From: GCA-2794515 sp033763335
Lineage (GTDB): Bacteria > Chloroflexota > Anaerolineae > Aggregatilineales > Phototrophicaceae
Reading direction: 5' to 3'
Assembly (NCBI GenBank): GCA_033763335.1
Contig: JANRKU010000080.1
Coordinates: forward strand, 54,508 to 118,507
DNA: 64,000 bases
The position numbers were made by a program, and so were the translations under genes. This document shows positions 45,502 to 54,324 of the stretch, piece after piece. Every line of letters begins with the position of its first letter. Within the stretch, counting starts at the first letter, position 1. The notes under the pieces were generated by a model. That model was not told the origin of the DNA. It ran no database searches and worked only from the letters and a program-made list of their open reading frames with translations.

Positions 45502-47435
45502 TAATACACCTCTCGCAAGCGATTTGCAACGATGCTACTGCCAATATTGAGCAACAGGGTCATCAAAAATAATGTTGCACCCACCACAAAAATACTGTTG
45601 TAATCAATGGTGTTATAGCTTAAGTCGCCACCGCTAATACGCACAATATAACCTGTCATGGCTTCTGCCCCTTCAAAAACATTGAAGGTGAATTTTGGCA
45701 CAGAACCTGCCGCAAGTGCCACAACCATCGTCTCGCCAACGGCACGCGATGCCGCCAAGATAATTGATGCCAAAACACCAGAAATGGCGGCGGGAAAAAT
45801 CACTCGTACTGTGGTTTCGAGTTTGGTCGCGCCCAATCCATACGAGGCTTCGCGCAAAGCGCGAGGCACAGCACGGAAGGCTTCTTCACTCAATGAGCTA
45901 ATCATCGGCACAATCAAAATACCCACCACAATCCCCGCCGTGAGGATATTTTGCCCTTGCACCACATTGCCAAATATCCCTTGCAACATGGGCGATACAA
46001 ACGACACAGCAAAAAACCCAAATACCACTGTTGGCACACCTGCCAAAATTTCGAGGATAGGCTTAAGGGTATTCCGTACTTTGAGCGGGGCATATTCACT
46101 CAGATAAATCGCCGCACCCAACCCCAATGGCACAGCCACAATGAGCGCCACAAAGGTGATGAGTACGGTTGCCGTGACCAATGGCAAAATACCGTATGCA
46201 CCGTTTTGAGGCACCCATTCGGTAGCGGTCAAAAATTCGCCAAATTCGACTTCATCGGCAACGGATATGGCTGGATAAGACCCATCTGATTGGACATGTG
46301 CATAGCCATTTGTGTCTTGTAAACATCGCTCAACAACGATGGCATCCTCTGCAACACTGTCTACCCGCATTATCTCAACGCCAATTTCAACAATGTCATT
46401 TTCTTTGAATGCCCGCCCAAAGGTTGGCAGTAAGGGGATTTCGCTAAATTGATTGGGGGCGCAACGCTCAATACGGACGATTTGGTTGGTAAAAGATGCA
46501 ATACGCCAATCGAGGTCTTGATATTCAATGCTATCGCTCACCTTGACCATCGTCACAGGCAAGATTGACCATGCCACTTGAGAGGTGCTATCAGGGACGC
46601 ACGAAGCAGTAACCTCATTGCTCGTCACCGATTCGACACGCCACAACAAGTTGTTATAATCAAATGTCTCGCCCTCAGACAAGGCTTGTGCCAAGCGACG
46701 GGGCAAATCACCCCGATTAAAGGATTGAGAGACGGGGATAACACATTGAATGACGGCATTGGTGCTATTAAAATCAGTCACACGGACTGTTTGTTCTCTA
46801 AATTCAAATTCATCGCCAATCTGAATATAGGGGACATTGACTTGTTCCCAAGTAATTTCCTCTATAGATTGAACCGAGGGCAACTCTTGTGTGAGTGTAA
46901 CTTGTTGCTCACTCATGCTAAAAATAAGTGTGCCAGATGAATATGCTAGGGGGGATGTATTATCGAGTCCGCGCTCAACCTTAATCGTGCGCCGACCACG
47001 GTCAACCACGCGCATCACCTCGCGCAATTCGCCTGTCCCCATTTGGATGAATTGAGATTGTTGAAATGGGGTTCGTTCATCGTCAAACGCGATTAAAAAT
47101 TCGGTCTGATTTGAGTCAATTGGCTCGGCGAGGACGGCATCTGCAAAAGCACTCATCGCTTCGGTATCATCTAAATTGATGGCTTGGCTAAGTGCATCAT
47201 CAACGACAGGTAACTTAGCGACGATATAAGCACGCGAATCAAAAAATAAAAGGGTTTGACCACCTAAGATAACGACAATGGCAATGGTGGTAAAAATTGA
47301 GAAAAAACCCATGATAAATAAACTGATTGTGATGATACCATCAACAGGGCGTACCCGTTTTTTGATGGCTTGTTCACCACTTTGTTTTTTGATGAGTGAT
47401 TTTCTCTCAGATGAGGAGTTCACAACTTGTTCCAT
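45501..47435 (-). CDS. pstC: Phosphate ABC permease PstC with tandem beta-repeat insertion
   Basis: The protein has 644 residues against about 300 normally. After helix 1 (about 34-62) come about 350 extra residues (to about 410), presumably outside the membrane. They contain roughly five similar units with the pattern hydrophobic-RV...(V/I)xVER(G/C)-x-(D/N): RTIKVERGLDNTSPLAY, NAVIQCVIP, EVTASCVPD, QIVRIERCAPN and DAIVVERCLQD. Four cysteines occur at equivalent places. The normal core then follows: VPLGLGAAIYLSEYAP, ALREASYGLGATKLET and SRAVGETMVVALAAG. GAGG lies 8 bases before the ATG. Overlaps pstA by one base. Confidence 0.92.
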   Translation of the reverse strand: MEQVVNSSSERKSLIKKQSGEQAIKKRVRPVDGIITISLFIMGFFSIFTTIAIVVILGGQTLLFFDSRAYIVAKLPVVDDALSQAINLDDTEAMSAFADAVLAEPIDSNQTEFLIAFDDERTPFQQSQFIQMGTGELREVMRVVDRGRRTIKVERGLDNTSPLAYSSGTLIFSMSEQQVTLTQELPSVQSIEEITWEQVNVPYIQIGDEFEFREQTVRVTDFNSTNAVIQCVIPVSQSFNRGDLPRRLAQALSEGETFDYNNLLWRVESVTSNEVTASCVPDSTSQVAWSILPVTMVKVSDSIEYQDLDWRIASFTNQIVRIERCAPNQFSEIPLLPTFGRAFKENDIVEIGVEIMRVDSVAEDAIVVERCLQDTNGYAHVQSDGSYPAISVADEVEFGEFLTATEWVPQNGAYGILPLVTATVLITFVALIVAVPLGLGAAIYLSEYAPLKVRNTLKPILEILAGVPTVVFGFFAVSFVSPMLQGIFGNVVQGQNILTAGIVVGILIVPMISSLSEEAFRAVPRALREASYGLGATKLETTVRVIFPAAISGVLASIILAASRAVGETMVVALAAGSVPKFTFNVFEGAEAMTGYIVRISGGDLSYNTIDYNSIFVVGATLFLMTLLLNIGSSIVANRLREVY

Positions 47436-47489
47436 AAAGACTGCCTCTTCCCCCCGATATGGAGAGTGAATGCCTATTCAACACAATAA

Positions 47490-47511
47490 GGGGGCGGGTT
47501 ACCCCACCCCC
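47490..47511 (-). terminator. Stable intercistronic hairpin between pstS and pstC
   Basis: On the minus strand a 9-bp G/C stem (one G-T pair) closes a GTAA loop and is followed by TTATTGTGTT. Such a partial terminator or processing stop between pstS and pstC would give more PstS than permease. Confidence 0.65.
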
Positions 47512-47541
47512 AAAAAGGAATTGCTATGGTAAAAATCAGAA

Positions 47542-48930
47542 TTACATGCCTGTGTCGGTGAGCGCGAGGATGATGAGTTTCGACACGCGCAAGCTGAGTT
47601 CGCTGGCGGGGAAGTAACCGACTTCATCAATCACTTCATTGACAGTGCTGAGGTAGAAGGAAATGAATTGACCAACTTGGGGTTTTTCGCTGATGATACC
47701 AGCATCGCTGTAGATGAAGAGGGGGCGAGCCAATGAGTAGCTACCGTCTTCAACGCTCACAGCATTGGGGACAACGCCGTCAATGGCGACCAAACCAAGG
47801 GCATCGCCTTCGGCTTGATAATAGGCATAACCAAAGAAACCGATAGCACCAAGATTGGCTTCGATACCAGCCACCAATTCGGTGTCCAGTTCGCTGGTGC
47901 GGGTTTCGGTAGCGGCTAAGATGGGGGCGCTGTCTTCGTCGAATATTTCTTCAACAAAGAAATCGAATGTACCGCTGTCGGTGCCGGGGATGAAGCGGAG
48001 GATGGGTTCATCTGGGAAGCCTTCACGGACATCTGCCCAGGTCACGGCGGTGGAGAATGCCAATTGCAATTCTTCAAAGGTCAGGTCGGTTGCCCAGTCA
48101 TTGGCGGGGTTCACAACCACAGCTAAACCATCGGTACCAACGCGGAATTCGATTGGCAAACGGGGGGTAGCAAGGGCGGCACAAGATTCAATTTCGGTGT
48201 CACGAATGGCACGGCTTGAATTGGCAATATCGGTATCGCCAGCAACGCAGAAGCGTTCAATACCAGCGCCAGAACCAATGGTTTCGTTTTCGATGGCACC
48301 AGTGTAACCAGCGGCAACAAATTCGGCTTGGACGGCTTCGCTCAAAGGAGCAACGGTCGAGCTACCAGCAGATTTGATGTCACCTTCAACGAAAGCGGCA
48401 TCCACAACTGGCAAGTCCACAGGAGGAACCAACACAGAATCAATGACGTGAATCACACCGTTAGAAGCGGCAATGTCAATCATGCCCATATCAATTGTAG
48501 CGCCGTCAACCATGGCAACCATGTTTTCCACGTCAACCATAACAGACAATTCGCTACCAGCCATGGTCATAGCAGAAGCCATGCCATTTTCGTCCAACAT
48601 GCCCAACAAATCGGTAGACATGACCACGCCGTCAACGACATGATACATCAACACGGTGTCGAGCAATTCGGTATTGCCCAAAACATAAGCGACAACGAAG
48701 TCTGGAAGGGCTTCGAAAGCGGCGTTGGTTGGGGCGAAAACGGTGAGTTGTGCTTCTGGATTAGACAAGTTTTCCAAAATTTCGGGGCTGGCGGCAGAAA
48801 CTGCGGCGAGCAAGGTGCTGAATTCTGGATTGCTGGCGACAATTTCGGCGATGGTTTGTTCTTGTGCGAAATTGGCGCTCACAGCGATGAGCATTGCAAT
48901 TACCAAACTAAAAAGGAAAAAACGTTTCAT
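47542..48930 (-). CDS. pstS: Fasciclin (FAS1) - PstS phosphate-binding fusion protein
   Basis: The protein has 462 residues. A signal peptide (FFLFSLVIAMLIAVSANFA) precedes a FAS1 domain (about 25-170) with the two family motifs LTVFAPTNAAFEALP and VIHVIDSVLVPP. A PstS-type binding domain follows (about 180-462), starting IKSAGSSTVAPLSEAV and containing the phosphate-site stretch GSGAGIERF and PGTDSGTFDFF. No lipobox cysteine is present. PstS feeds phosphate to PstC/PstA; FAS1 usually mediates adhesion or matrix contact, so here it may anchor the binding protein outside the membrane. First gene of the pst operon, followed by an intercistronic hairpin. GGAGC lies before the ATG. Confidence 0.93.
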   Translation of the reverse strand: MKRFFLFSLVIAMLIAVSANFAQEQTIAEIVASNPEFSTLLAAVSAASPEILENLSNPEAQLTVFAPTNAAFEALPDFVVAYVLGNTELLDTVLMYHVVDGVVMSTDLLGMLDENGMASAMTMAGSELSVMVDVENMVAMVDGATIDMGMIDIAASNGVIHVIDSVLVPPVDLPVVDAAFVEGDIKSAGSSTVAPLSEAVQAEFVAAGYTGAIENETIGSGAGIERFCVAGDTDIANSSRAIRDTEIESCAALATPRLPIEFRVGTDGLAVVVNPANDWATDLTFEELQLAFSTAVTWADVREGFPDEPILRFIPGTDSGTFDFFVEEIFDEDSAPILAATETRTSELDTELVAGIEANLGAIGFFGYAYYQAEGDALGLVAIDGVVPNAVSVEDGSYSLARPLFIYSDAGIISEKPQVGQFISFYLSTVNEVIDEVGYFPASELSLRVSKLIILALTDTGM

Positions 48931-48999
48931 ACGGATGTTTGCTCCTGATACTAATGGTCAAAATAGAAGAGAGCCGTTTATTTGCCCTCACACATGAAT

Positions 49000-49080
49000 A
49001 GTACCCATATCAAGTTAACACTTTTGGCGCGGGGCATTAAACCTTATCCCTTAATATAGTTAACGATGGTTTAAGGGCAG
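49000..49080 (-). promoter_or_regulatory. Possible Pho-box-like region upstream of pstS
   Basis: Read on the minus strand, TTAAAC and TTAACT start 11 bases apart, with further TTAA motifs downstream and a TACTAT -10-like box near 48990. The 11-bp period is what PhoB/PhoP-type boxes show. No good -35 is visible, as expected of an activator-dependent promoter. This is inference from spacing only. Confidence 0.3.
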
Positions 49081-49208
49081 AATAAGAGATTTTTTCCCTC
49101 ATCAAACACCCATGAACTGCTCATAGCGGGTTTAACCGATTTTCAGGCAATGCTTACTCGTTACAGAGACAATTCTCACATCACTAATTACAAGGGAGTT
49201 TGTCATTC

Positions 49209-50189
49209 ATGTCTAGCCGTCAGATTATCGTAGAAAACCTCAAAAAACGGTATGAGGGTGATTTTTACGCCGTTAATGATGTATCGTTTATCGTCAGTGC
49301 AGGTGAAATTTTTGGCTTTTTGGGTCCTAATGGTGCGGGAAAAAGCACGACCATCACCATGCTAACAACCCTCAGCCTCCCCACCAGTGGCAAGGCAACG
49401 GTTGGCGGGTACGATATTGTCACCCAAGCCCAGCAAGTCCGCCGTATCGCGGGGGTCGCGTTGCAAGATATTGGATTAGACCCTGTTATGCGCTCTATGG
49501 AGCTTTTAGTCACACAAGGGCAATTATTCGGAATGAGCCGTATGGATTCGATTAAACGCGCCAAAGAATTATTGGAATTGGTGCGCCTAAGCGAATTTAC
49601 AGACCGCCCTGTTGGTAAATATAGCGGTGGGATGCGTCGCCGTCTCGATTTGGCAATGGCATTGGTGCATAAGCCAGAAATTCTCTTTTTAGATGAACCC
49701 ACCACAGGCTTAGACCCTGCTAGTCGTCGGGATGTATGGACAGAAGTGCGTCGCCTCAATGTGCAAGAGGGCATGACGATTTTTCTCACAACCCAATATC
49801 TCGAAGAAGCCGATGAACTCGCAGACCGCATCGCCATCATCAACGCGGGTAAAATCGCCGTAGAGGGGCAACCCGCCCAATTAAAAGCAGGGCTAGGCGC
49901 AGAATCTATCAATGTCACCTTTGCCGATTTTGCCACCGCAGAAAACGCCCGTAATGCCCTCAAAGAGATGGTAGACCGCGCCCAAATTGACCGCAAAACC
50001 TTGCGCCTCTATTTGCAAAATGCCGCCTATGCCATTCCCAATGTGGTTAACAAATTAAACGAACTGCAATTGCAACCCCTTTCGCTCACACTCACCCAAC
50101 CAACACTGGATGATGTGTTCCTGCAAGTCACTGGGCAACGCTTTGTTGAAGAAACCGAAGAAGAAACAACTGGCGAAGCAGTCGCCTAG
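49209..50189 (+). CDS. ABC-2 exporter ATPase (DrrA-like)
   Basis: The protein has 326 residues. Walker A is GPNGAGKST, the signature is YSGGMRRR, Walker B is ILFLDEPTTGLDP and the H-loop-like region is FLTTQYLEEAD. The C-terminal extension carrying a DDVFLQVTGQ motif is typical of DrrA-type daunorubicin/antibiotic exporters. ATG 49209 is preferred over TTG 49200 because AAGGGAG has about 10-base spacing to it. It is followed by the permease gene; the exported substrate is unknown. Confidence 0.9.
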   Translation: MSSRQIIVENLKKRYEGDFYAVNDVSFIVSAGEIFGFLGPNGAGKSTTITMLTTLSLPTSGKATVGGYDIVTQAQQVRRIAGVALQDIGLDPVMRSMELLVTQGQLFGMSRMDSIKRAKELLELVRLSEFTDRPVGKYSGGMRRRLDLAMALVHKPEILFLDEPTTGLDPASRRDVWTEVRRLNVQEGMTIFLTTQYLEEADELADRIAIINAGKIAVEGQPAQLKAGLGAESINVTFADFATAENARNALKEMVDRAQIDRKTLRLYLQNAAYAIPNVVNKLNELQLQPLSLTLTQPTLDDVFLQVTGQRFVEETEEETTGEAVA

Positions 50190-50210
50190 TCATCAGGAGA
50201 AAAAAATATC

Positions 50211-51044
50211 ATGACCGCAATTACAAAAACCGTTTCACAAACCACAGCAATCGTCACCGATAAATCCAAAGGGATGCCCCTCTGGAAACAAATCACCATG
50301 ATGACATGGCGCAATTTGGTCATCATCCGCAGAACACCCGCCTCTGTCATCCCAGGCTTAATCATCAGCGTGTTCTTTTTATTCATCTATGATGCTTCTC
50401 TTAGTGGCGCATCGGTGTTTCTCTTGAAGCCCGGTCAATCGTACCTTGCCTTCATCCTGCCAGTGTCGCTGATTAGCGCCTCGCTTAGTGGGTCTGGTGT
50501 GGCAGGACAATATATCGTCCGCGATATTGAAAATGGCTATTTCGATAAATTATTGCTCACACCCATCAGCCGTATTGCATTGCTATCGGGTCCTGTGTTG
50601 GCAGGGGCTATTATCCTCGCCTTCCAAACTGCCCTGATTTTGTTCGTTGCCACCCTCATGGGATTGCAACCCGCCACAGGCTTTATGGGATATGTCGCCG
50701 TGTTGCTCTTTGGTGTGTTGCTCGGCACAGGCTTCGCGGGTTTTGCGGTATCGGTCGCATTGTTCACAGGGAGCGCCGCCGCTACCAGTGGTGCGAGTTT
50801 TGCCTTCTTCCCGCTAACCTTCCTAACCGCCACCTTTGTGCCACTCGATTTTCTCAGTGGCTGGCTAAAAACTGCCGCCCAATTAAACCCCATCACCTAT
50901 GTGTTGCAAGCCAACCGTGAGATTTTGCTCAATGGCTGGAATTGGGAAGCCATTGGCTCTGGATTGATTGCGGTTGCCATTTTGGGGCTTATCCCCTTCG
51001 GCATCGCCCTATTCTCCCTGCGCCAACGTACCACCCGCAAATAA
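50211..51044 (+). CDS. ABC-2 type permease (DrrB-like)
   Basis: The protein has 277 residues with about six hydrophobic segments, including VIPGLIISVFFLFIY and LLFGVLLGTGFAGFAVSVAL. The ABC-2 membrane region ends with a helix typical of DrrB. It begins 21 bases after the ATPase stop with AGGAG before its ATG. It forms the channel of a multidrug- or lipid-type exporter with the preceding ATPase. Confidence 0.88.
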   Translation: MTAITKTVSQTTAIVTDKSKGMPLWKQITMMTWRNLVIIRRTPASVIPGLIISVFFLFIYDASLSGASVFLLKPGQSYLAFILPVSLISASLSGSGVAGQYIVRDIENGYFDKLLLTPISRIALLSGPVLAGAIILAFQTALILFVATLMGLQPATGFMGYVAVLLFGVLLGTGFAGFAVSVALFTGSAAATSGASFAFFPLTFLTATFVPLDFLSGWLKTAAQLNPITYVLQANREILLNGWNWEAIGSGLIAVAILGLIPFGIALFSLRQRTTRK

Positions 51045-51068
51045 CCCAAATTTATCCCAACATAATCC

Positions 51069-51095
51069 AAATAACCCCGCTATGGGGTTATTTTT
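51069..51095 (+). terminator. Intrinsic terminator of the ABC-2 exporter operon
   Basis: A perfect stem AATAACCCC/GGGGTTATT with a GCTAT loop is followed by a T-run. Confidence 0.85.
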
Positions 51096-51155
51096 GTTTT
51101 ATCCTCATGTTTGTACGATAACCAAAATACGCATAGTATCAAGTTTTATGTACAA

Positions 51156-52406
51156 TTATGTACACGCCACTTGTTTGACGGTGTGACACAGTTTCTTCTT
51201 CTTTGGTTGAAACGGTGTCACCCGAACAGGCATAACCACTGATGCCCCTATCCCGTCTGCTCTCACATTCGGGAATACTTTTCTCATGATGTTCATCGCC
51301 CCATTCACATCCGCATTGATGACCCGTCCATCACACGCTTGAAATAACCCTCTGTGAATGCGCTTGCCTTTGTATGTCTTGTGCTTCTTCACAGGTTCGT
51401 CATCCAGAAAACTGCATTTCGAGGTGTAACTCTCTTCGGTTAGGATGACTTGTATCCCTATTAACTCTGCCTTGTAGGTCAATATTTTGATGAAAATAGC
51501 GTGCGGAATTTGCACAAAGTTCTGATTCGTCACATGCCCCAAATCAATTTCCTGTTTCCACCCATCATTTTTGCCGATGACCAATACCCCAATCTGATTT
51601 GCTTTGAGGTACTCGACAATTTCATAGCTGGAACGGTGTAAATAATCATAGACACGCTGATTGCGTCTGAAGGTCAGTTGATTGATTTGGTGGGATGTGT
51701 ATTGCCCTTTGGGAAGGCGCGATTGCATCTTGGCTTTTTGTTTGTTGTAGCGGTGATTGAATGCCTTCAACGGTCTGCCGTTAACCAGAAGTGGACATAA
51801 GTCGGGCTGGTTTGTGGTTACAGTCGCTAAATTGTTCAATCCAATGTCTATCGAAGCGATTCTATCGGTGTGTGGAGATGGTTTTTCATCGGAGACGGTA
51901 TAGACCACCTCAACGGTATAATGGGAATGATGCGGGACGATACGGACTTGATTCACATTGGTCTGTTTGGTCGGGATTTGAATCGGTAACTGCGAGGGTT
52001 CTACCAATCCTTTCTTGAGGGCGGGTTTGCCGATGGCTTGGATGGTGTAAATGAGCAGATTGCGTCCCTTTTGCTTATGTTTGTAATGGGGCAAATTGGG
52101 ACGACCTGTGAATTTCTCTGGGTTTTTCTTGTAGGCTACCAATGCTTTCCAGATATTCCACCAATCGGCAATGACTTGCATGACCACCCATTGCGATACT
52201 TTGCTGGGTAATGCACGAAAATCAGGATTAGTTTGCATCTTTTTGTGCAGGACTTGGTTAGGTAGTGTTTCATCTGTAGCAAAAAAATGTTGACGGAGTT
52301 CATACAAAGTGGCGTTATATAAATTCTTGGATTTGAAACAAGCGTTATCAAGGGTTGCCCAAAAGGGATGACTTTTGGTGATGATATGTTGTTCAACCAG
52401 TTGCAT
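51156..52406 (-). CDS. tnpB: RNA-guided endonuclease TnpB (IS200/IS605 family)
   Basis: The protein has 416 residues. RuvC-I is IASIDIGLNNLATV (Asp and NLAT). The usual RuvC-II Glu region reads LVIGKNDGWKQEID, without the Glu directly after the strand; a Glu instead occurs in ILTEESYTSKCSF. RuvC-III is INADVNGAMNIMRKV. The zinc-finger cysteines of most TnpBs are reduced to single residues (TSKCSF, LFQACDG). The opening FKSKNLYNATLYELRQ is typical of the family. ATG 52406 fits AGGA at 9-base spacing; TTG 52412 is worse. TnpB proteins are guided by an RNA from the 3' end; here the candidate lies at 51183-51221 and beyond. Confidence 0.9.
   Translation of the reverse strand: MQLVEQHIITKSHPFWATLDNACFKSKNLYNATLYELRQHFFATDETLPNQVLHKKMQTNPDFRALPSKVSQWVVMQVIADWWNIWKALVAYKKNPEKFTGRPNLPHYKHKQKGRNLLIYTIQAIGKPALKKGLVEPSQLPIQIPTKQTNVNQVRIVPHHSHYTVEVVYTVSDEKPSPHTDRIASIDIGLNNLATVTTNQPDLCPLLVNGRPLKAFNHRYNKQKAKMQSRLPKGQYTSHQINQLTFRRNQRVYDYLHRSSYEIVEYLKANQIGVLVIGKNDGWKQEIDLGHVTNQNFVQIPHAIFIKILTYKAELIGIQVILTEESYTSKCSFLDDEPVKKHKTYKGKRIHRGLFQACDGRVINADVNGAMNIMRKVFPNVRADGIGASVVMPVRVTPFQPKKKKLCHTVKQVACT
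51183..51221 (-). ncRNA. Putative omega/reRNA hairpin at the tnpB 3' end
   Basis: GTGACACAGTTTC (51183-51195) and GAAACGGTGTCAC (51209-51221) pair over 12 bp with one mismatch, inside the last tnpB codons. A second short palindrome follows at 51149-51164. Structured tnpB 3' ends generally form the guide RNA scaffold; the guide would be the flank past the element end. Confidence 0.5.
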
Positions 52407-52473
52407 AGCCAATTTCCTAAATATTCATAACCCAATACGATTCTACCCAATTTTGCACATATAACCAAATTTT

Positions 52474-52499
52474 AGTGCTGTACAAATTTGTACAGCACT
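52474..52499. repeat. Left-end palindrome of the TnpB element
   Basis: A perfect 26-base inverted repeat (AGTGCTGTACAAA then its complement), 68 bases outside the tnpB start. It resembles the subterminal hairpins of IS605-type elements. Confidence 0.65.
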
Positions 52500-52584
52500 G
52501 TCTATAGTTGTCTATAAAATAAGCTAACGTTGATGATACAATAGAACTAATAATCATCCATTTTATGTTATGCGAGGGGGATTT

Positions 52585-54324
52585 ATGTCCGATTTGCCCG
52601 ATTTACATTCTAGTTTGTTGAATATTGATTTAGCTATCGTCAAAATTATCGCCCGTTTTTGGAAAATGGATGTCCCCGTTGGCATCACCATCCAAGAATT
52701 AGCCTCAAAATTAAGTTATCACATGAGCAATCCTGATGTGGGGGAGGTTGTATGGGGAAATTTGACCGATGAGCAACGACAAGGCTTACAAACCTTTTTG
52801 GGGTCACAGGGCAAGTTGCCACAAGCCATGATGGAGCGCATTTTGGGCAAAATCCGCAAGATGGGCGAATTACAAATTGAGCAAAAAAAACCGCATGAAA
52901 ATCCTGCCACCATCGCAGAGGCACTTTACTATCGCGGACTCATCTACGAGGCATTTGAGCATGTCGCCAGTGGACCGCGTGTCTATTGGTATATCCCCAA
53001 AGAACTCTCCCAATCGTTGCCATCGCATAAAACAGGGTATGCCAATTTAGAATCGGAATCGGGCGCGTTTGTGGACGATGATGATGATGACGAAGGACAC
53101 ACCATTGAACCCCTAGAAGGTACTATCACCCCGCGCCTAACAGCCGATACCAGCATTGTGGATGATGTGACCGCGCTACTCGCCTATATCCAAGTGCGTG
53201 GCGGAAAATTAGATGGGGTGCGCCTCGCAGAAGATGACCATAAGGCATTGAGTCCGCAATTGCTCAATGATGACGAATCCCGCCTCACCTTTATGCTCTC
53301 CCTTGCCATTAGTGCCGATTTGGTTGAGGTCAATGAAGGGCATTTATATGTCCGCCGTACCGAAGCGCGTAAATGGCTCGAAGAAAAACGGGTTAGCCAA
53401 TTGCAAGCCCTCATCACAGCATGGATGAAAAGCCGTCGCTATCGGGATTTATGGCATGTCCCCGGATTGCACCCCGAAGATAATAGCTGGGAATATCATC
53501 CCAACGCGGGCAGAGAGGCATTACGTGAATTTTTGCGTGATTTTACCCCGCGTGGGGCATGGTGGTCGCTCACCGATTTTATTTCTGCTATTAAGGAAAC
53601 AGAACCCGATTTTCAGCGTCCCAACGGCGATTATAACCTATGGTATATCCTCAACGATGATGATGAATATCTCAGTGGGTTTGAAAATTGGGATGCAGTC
53701 GAAGGGTCACTGCTCGAATTTTATATCAATTGCCCCCTCTATTGGCTCGGTATGGTGGATCTGGCTGATGATGCGGTGCGCCTCAATGCCTATGGACGGG
53801 CATTTGTGGGCTGGGAAAATTTCCCAAATACACCCGACCAAGAAGACCCCATGCGCCTCAATGCCGATGGCACGATTCAACTATCGCGCAAAGTGGGGCG
53901 TATAGACCGTTTTCAGGTGATGCGCTTCACCTCATGGGAGGGCAAAGCCACCGCCACCACACCCTATACCTATAAGCTGACCCCAGAAAGCATCCGTCGT
54001 GCCAATGAGCAAGACATCACCGCCGACCATATCACCACCTTCCTCAAGCGTATCACCAATAACGCGCCATTACCCGCATCGGTGGCAAAATTACTCATGC
54101 CACCGTCTACCAGCGCCGTTTCGAGTGTGACCTTAGAACGCCTATTGGTGTTACGGACGACATCGCTTGAGGTGATGAATTTTATTTTGGAGACACCCGC
54201 CACCCGCCGTTATTTGGGCGCACGGTTGGGTGATTTGGCGGTGGTTGTCCGCGCCGACCAGTGGGAAGCCCTACGGACGGCATTGGATGAAAAAGGCATT
54301 ATGTTGGAAGTGATAAAGCCTTAA
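52585..54324 (+). CDS. Helicase-associated (XPB N-terminal-like, Helicase_C_3) domain protein
   Basis: The protein has 579 residues. No helicase Walker motifs are present. The C-terminal third (about 420-575) has the layout of the Helicase_C_3 domain of XPB-like helicases: a strand with IDRFQVMRFTSWE, then YKLTPESIRRANEQDITADH, FLKRITNNAPLPASVAKLL and LGARLGDLAVVVRADQW. An acidic stretch (VDDDDDDEGH) lies near residue 165. Stand-alone proteins of this kind are common in Chloroflexota and Actinobacteria and lack a known role. ATG 52585 has GAGGGGG upstream; ATG 52570 would add 5 residues. It abuts the convergent R-M gene. Confidence 0.7.
   Translation: MSDLPDLHSSLLNIDLAIVKIIARFWKMDVPVGITIQELASKLSYHMSNPDVGEVVWGNLTDEQRQGLQTFLGSQGKLPQAMMERILGKIRKMGELQIEQKKPHENPATIAEALYYRGLIYEAFEHVASGPRVYWYIPKELSQSLPSHKTGYANLESESGAFVDDDDDDEGHTIEPLEGTITPRLTADTSIVDDVTALLAYIQVRGGKLDGVRLAEDDHKALSPQLLNDDESRLTFMLSLAISADLVEVNEGHLYVRRTEARKWLEEKRVSQLQALITAWMKSRRYRDLWHVPGLHPEDNSWEYHPNAGREALREFLRDFTPRGAWWSLTDFISAIKETEPDFQRPNGDYNLWYILNDDDEYLSGFENWDAVEGSLLEFYINCPLYWLGMVDLADDAVRLNAYGRAFVGWENFPNTPDQEDPMRLNADGTIQLSRKVGRIDRFQVMRFTSWEGKATATTPYTYKLTPESIRRANEQDITADHITTFLKRITNNAPLPASVAKLLMPPSTSAVSSVTLERLLVLRTTSLEVMNFILETPATRRYLGARLGDLAVVVRADQWEALRTALDEKGIMLEVIKP

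Larger units (their letters stand above)
51149..52499 (-). mobile_element. TnpB-only IS605-family-type element (IS1341-like)
   Basis: The element contains tnpB only, no tnpA. Both ends have palindromes with the same TGTACA arms: TGTACAATTATGTACA at 51149-51164, next to the tnpB stop, and a 26-base perfect palindrome centred on GTACAAATTTGTAC at 52474-52499. A second hairpin at 51183-51221 lies in the last codons. Exact element boundaries are not determined because the target-flank tetramer is unknown. Confidence 0.6.
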
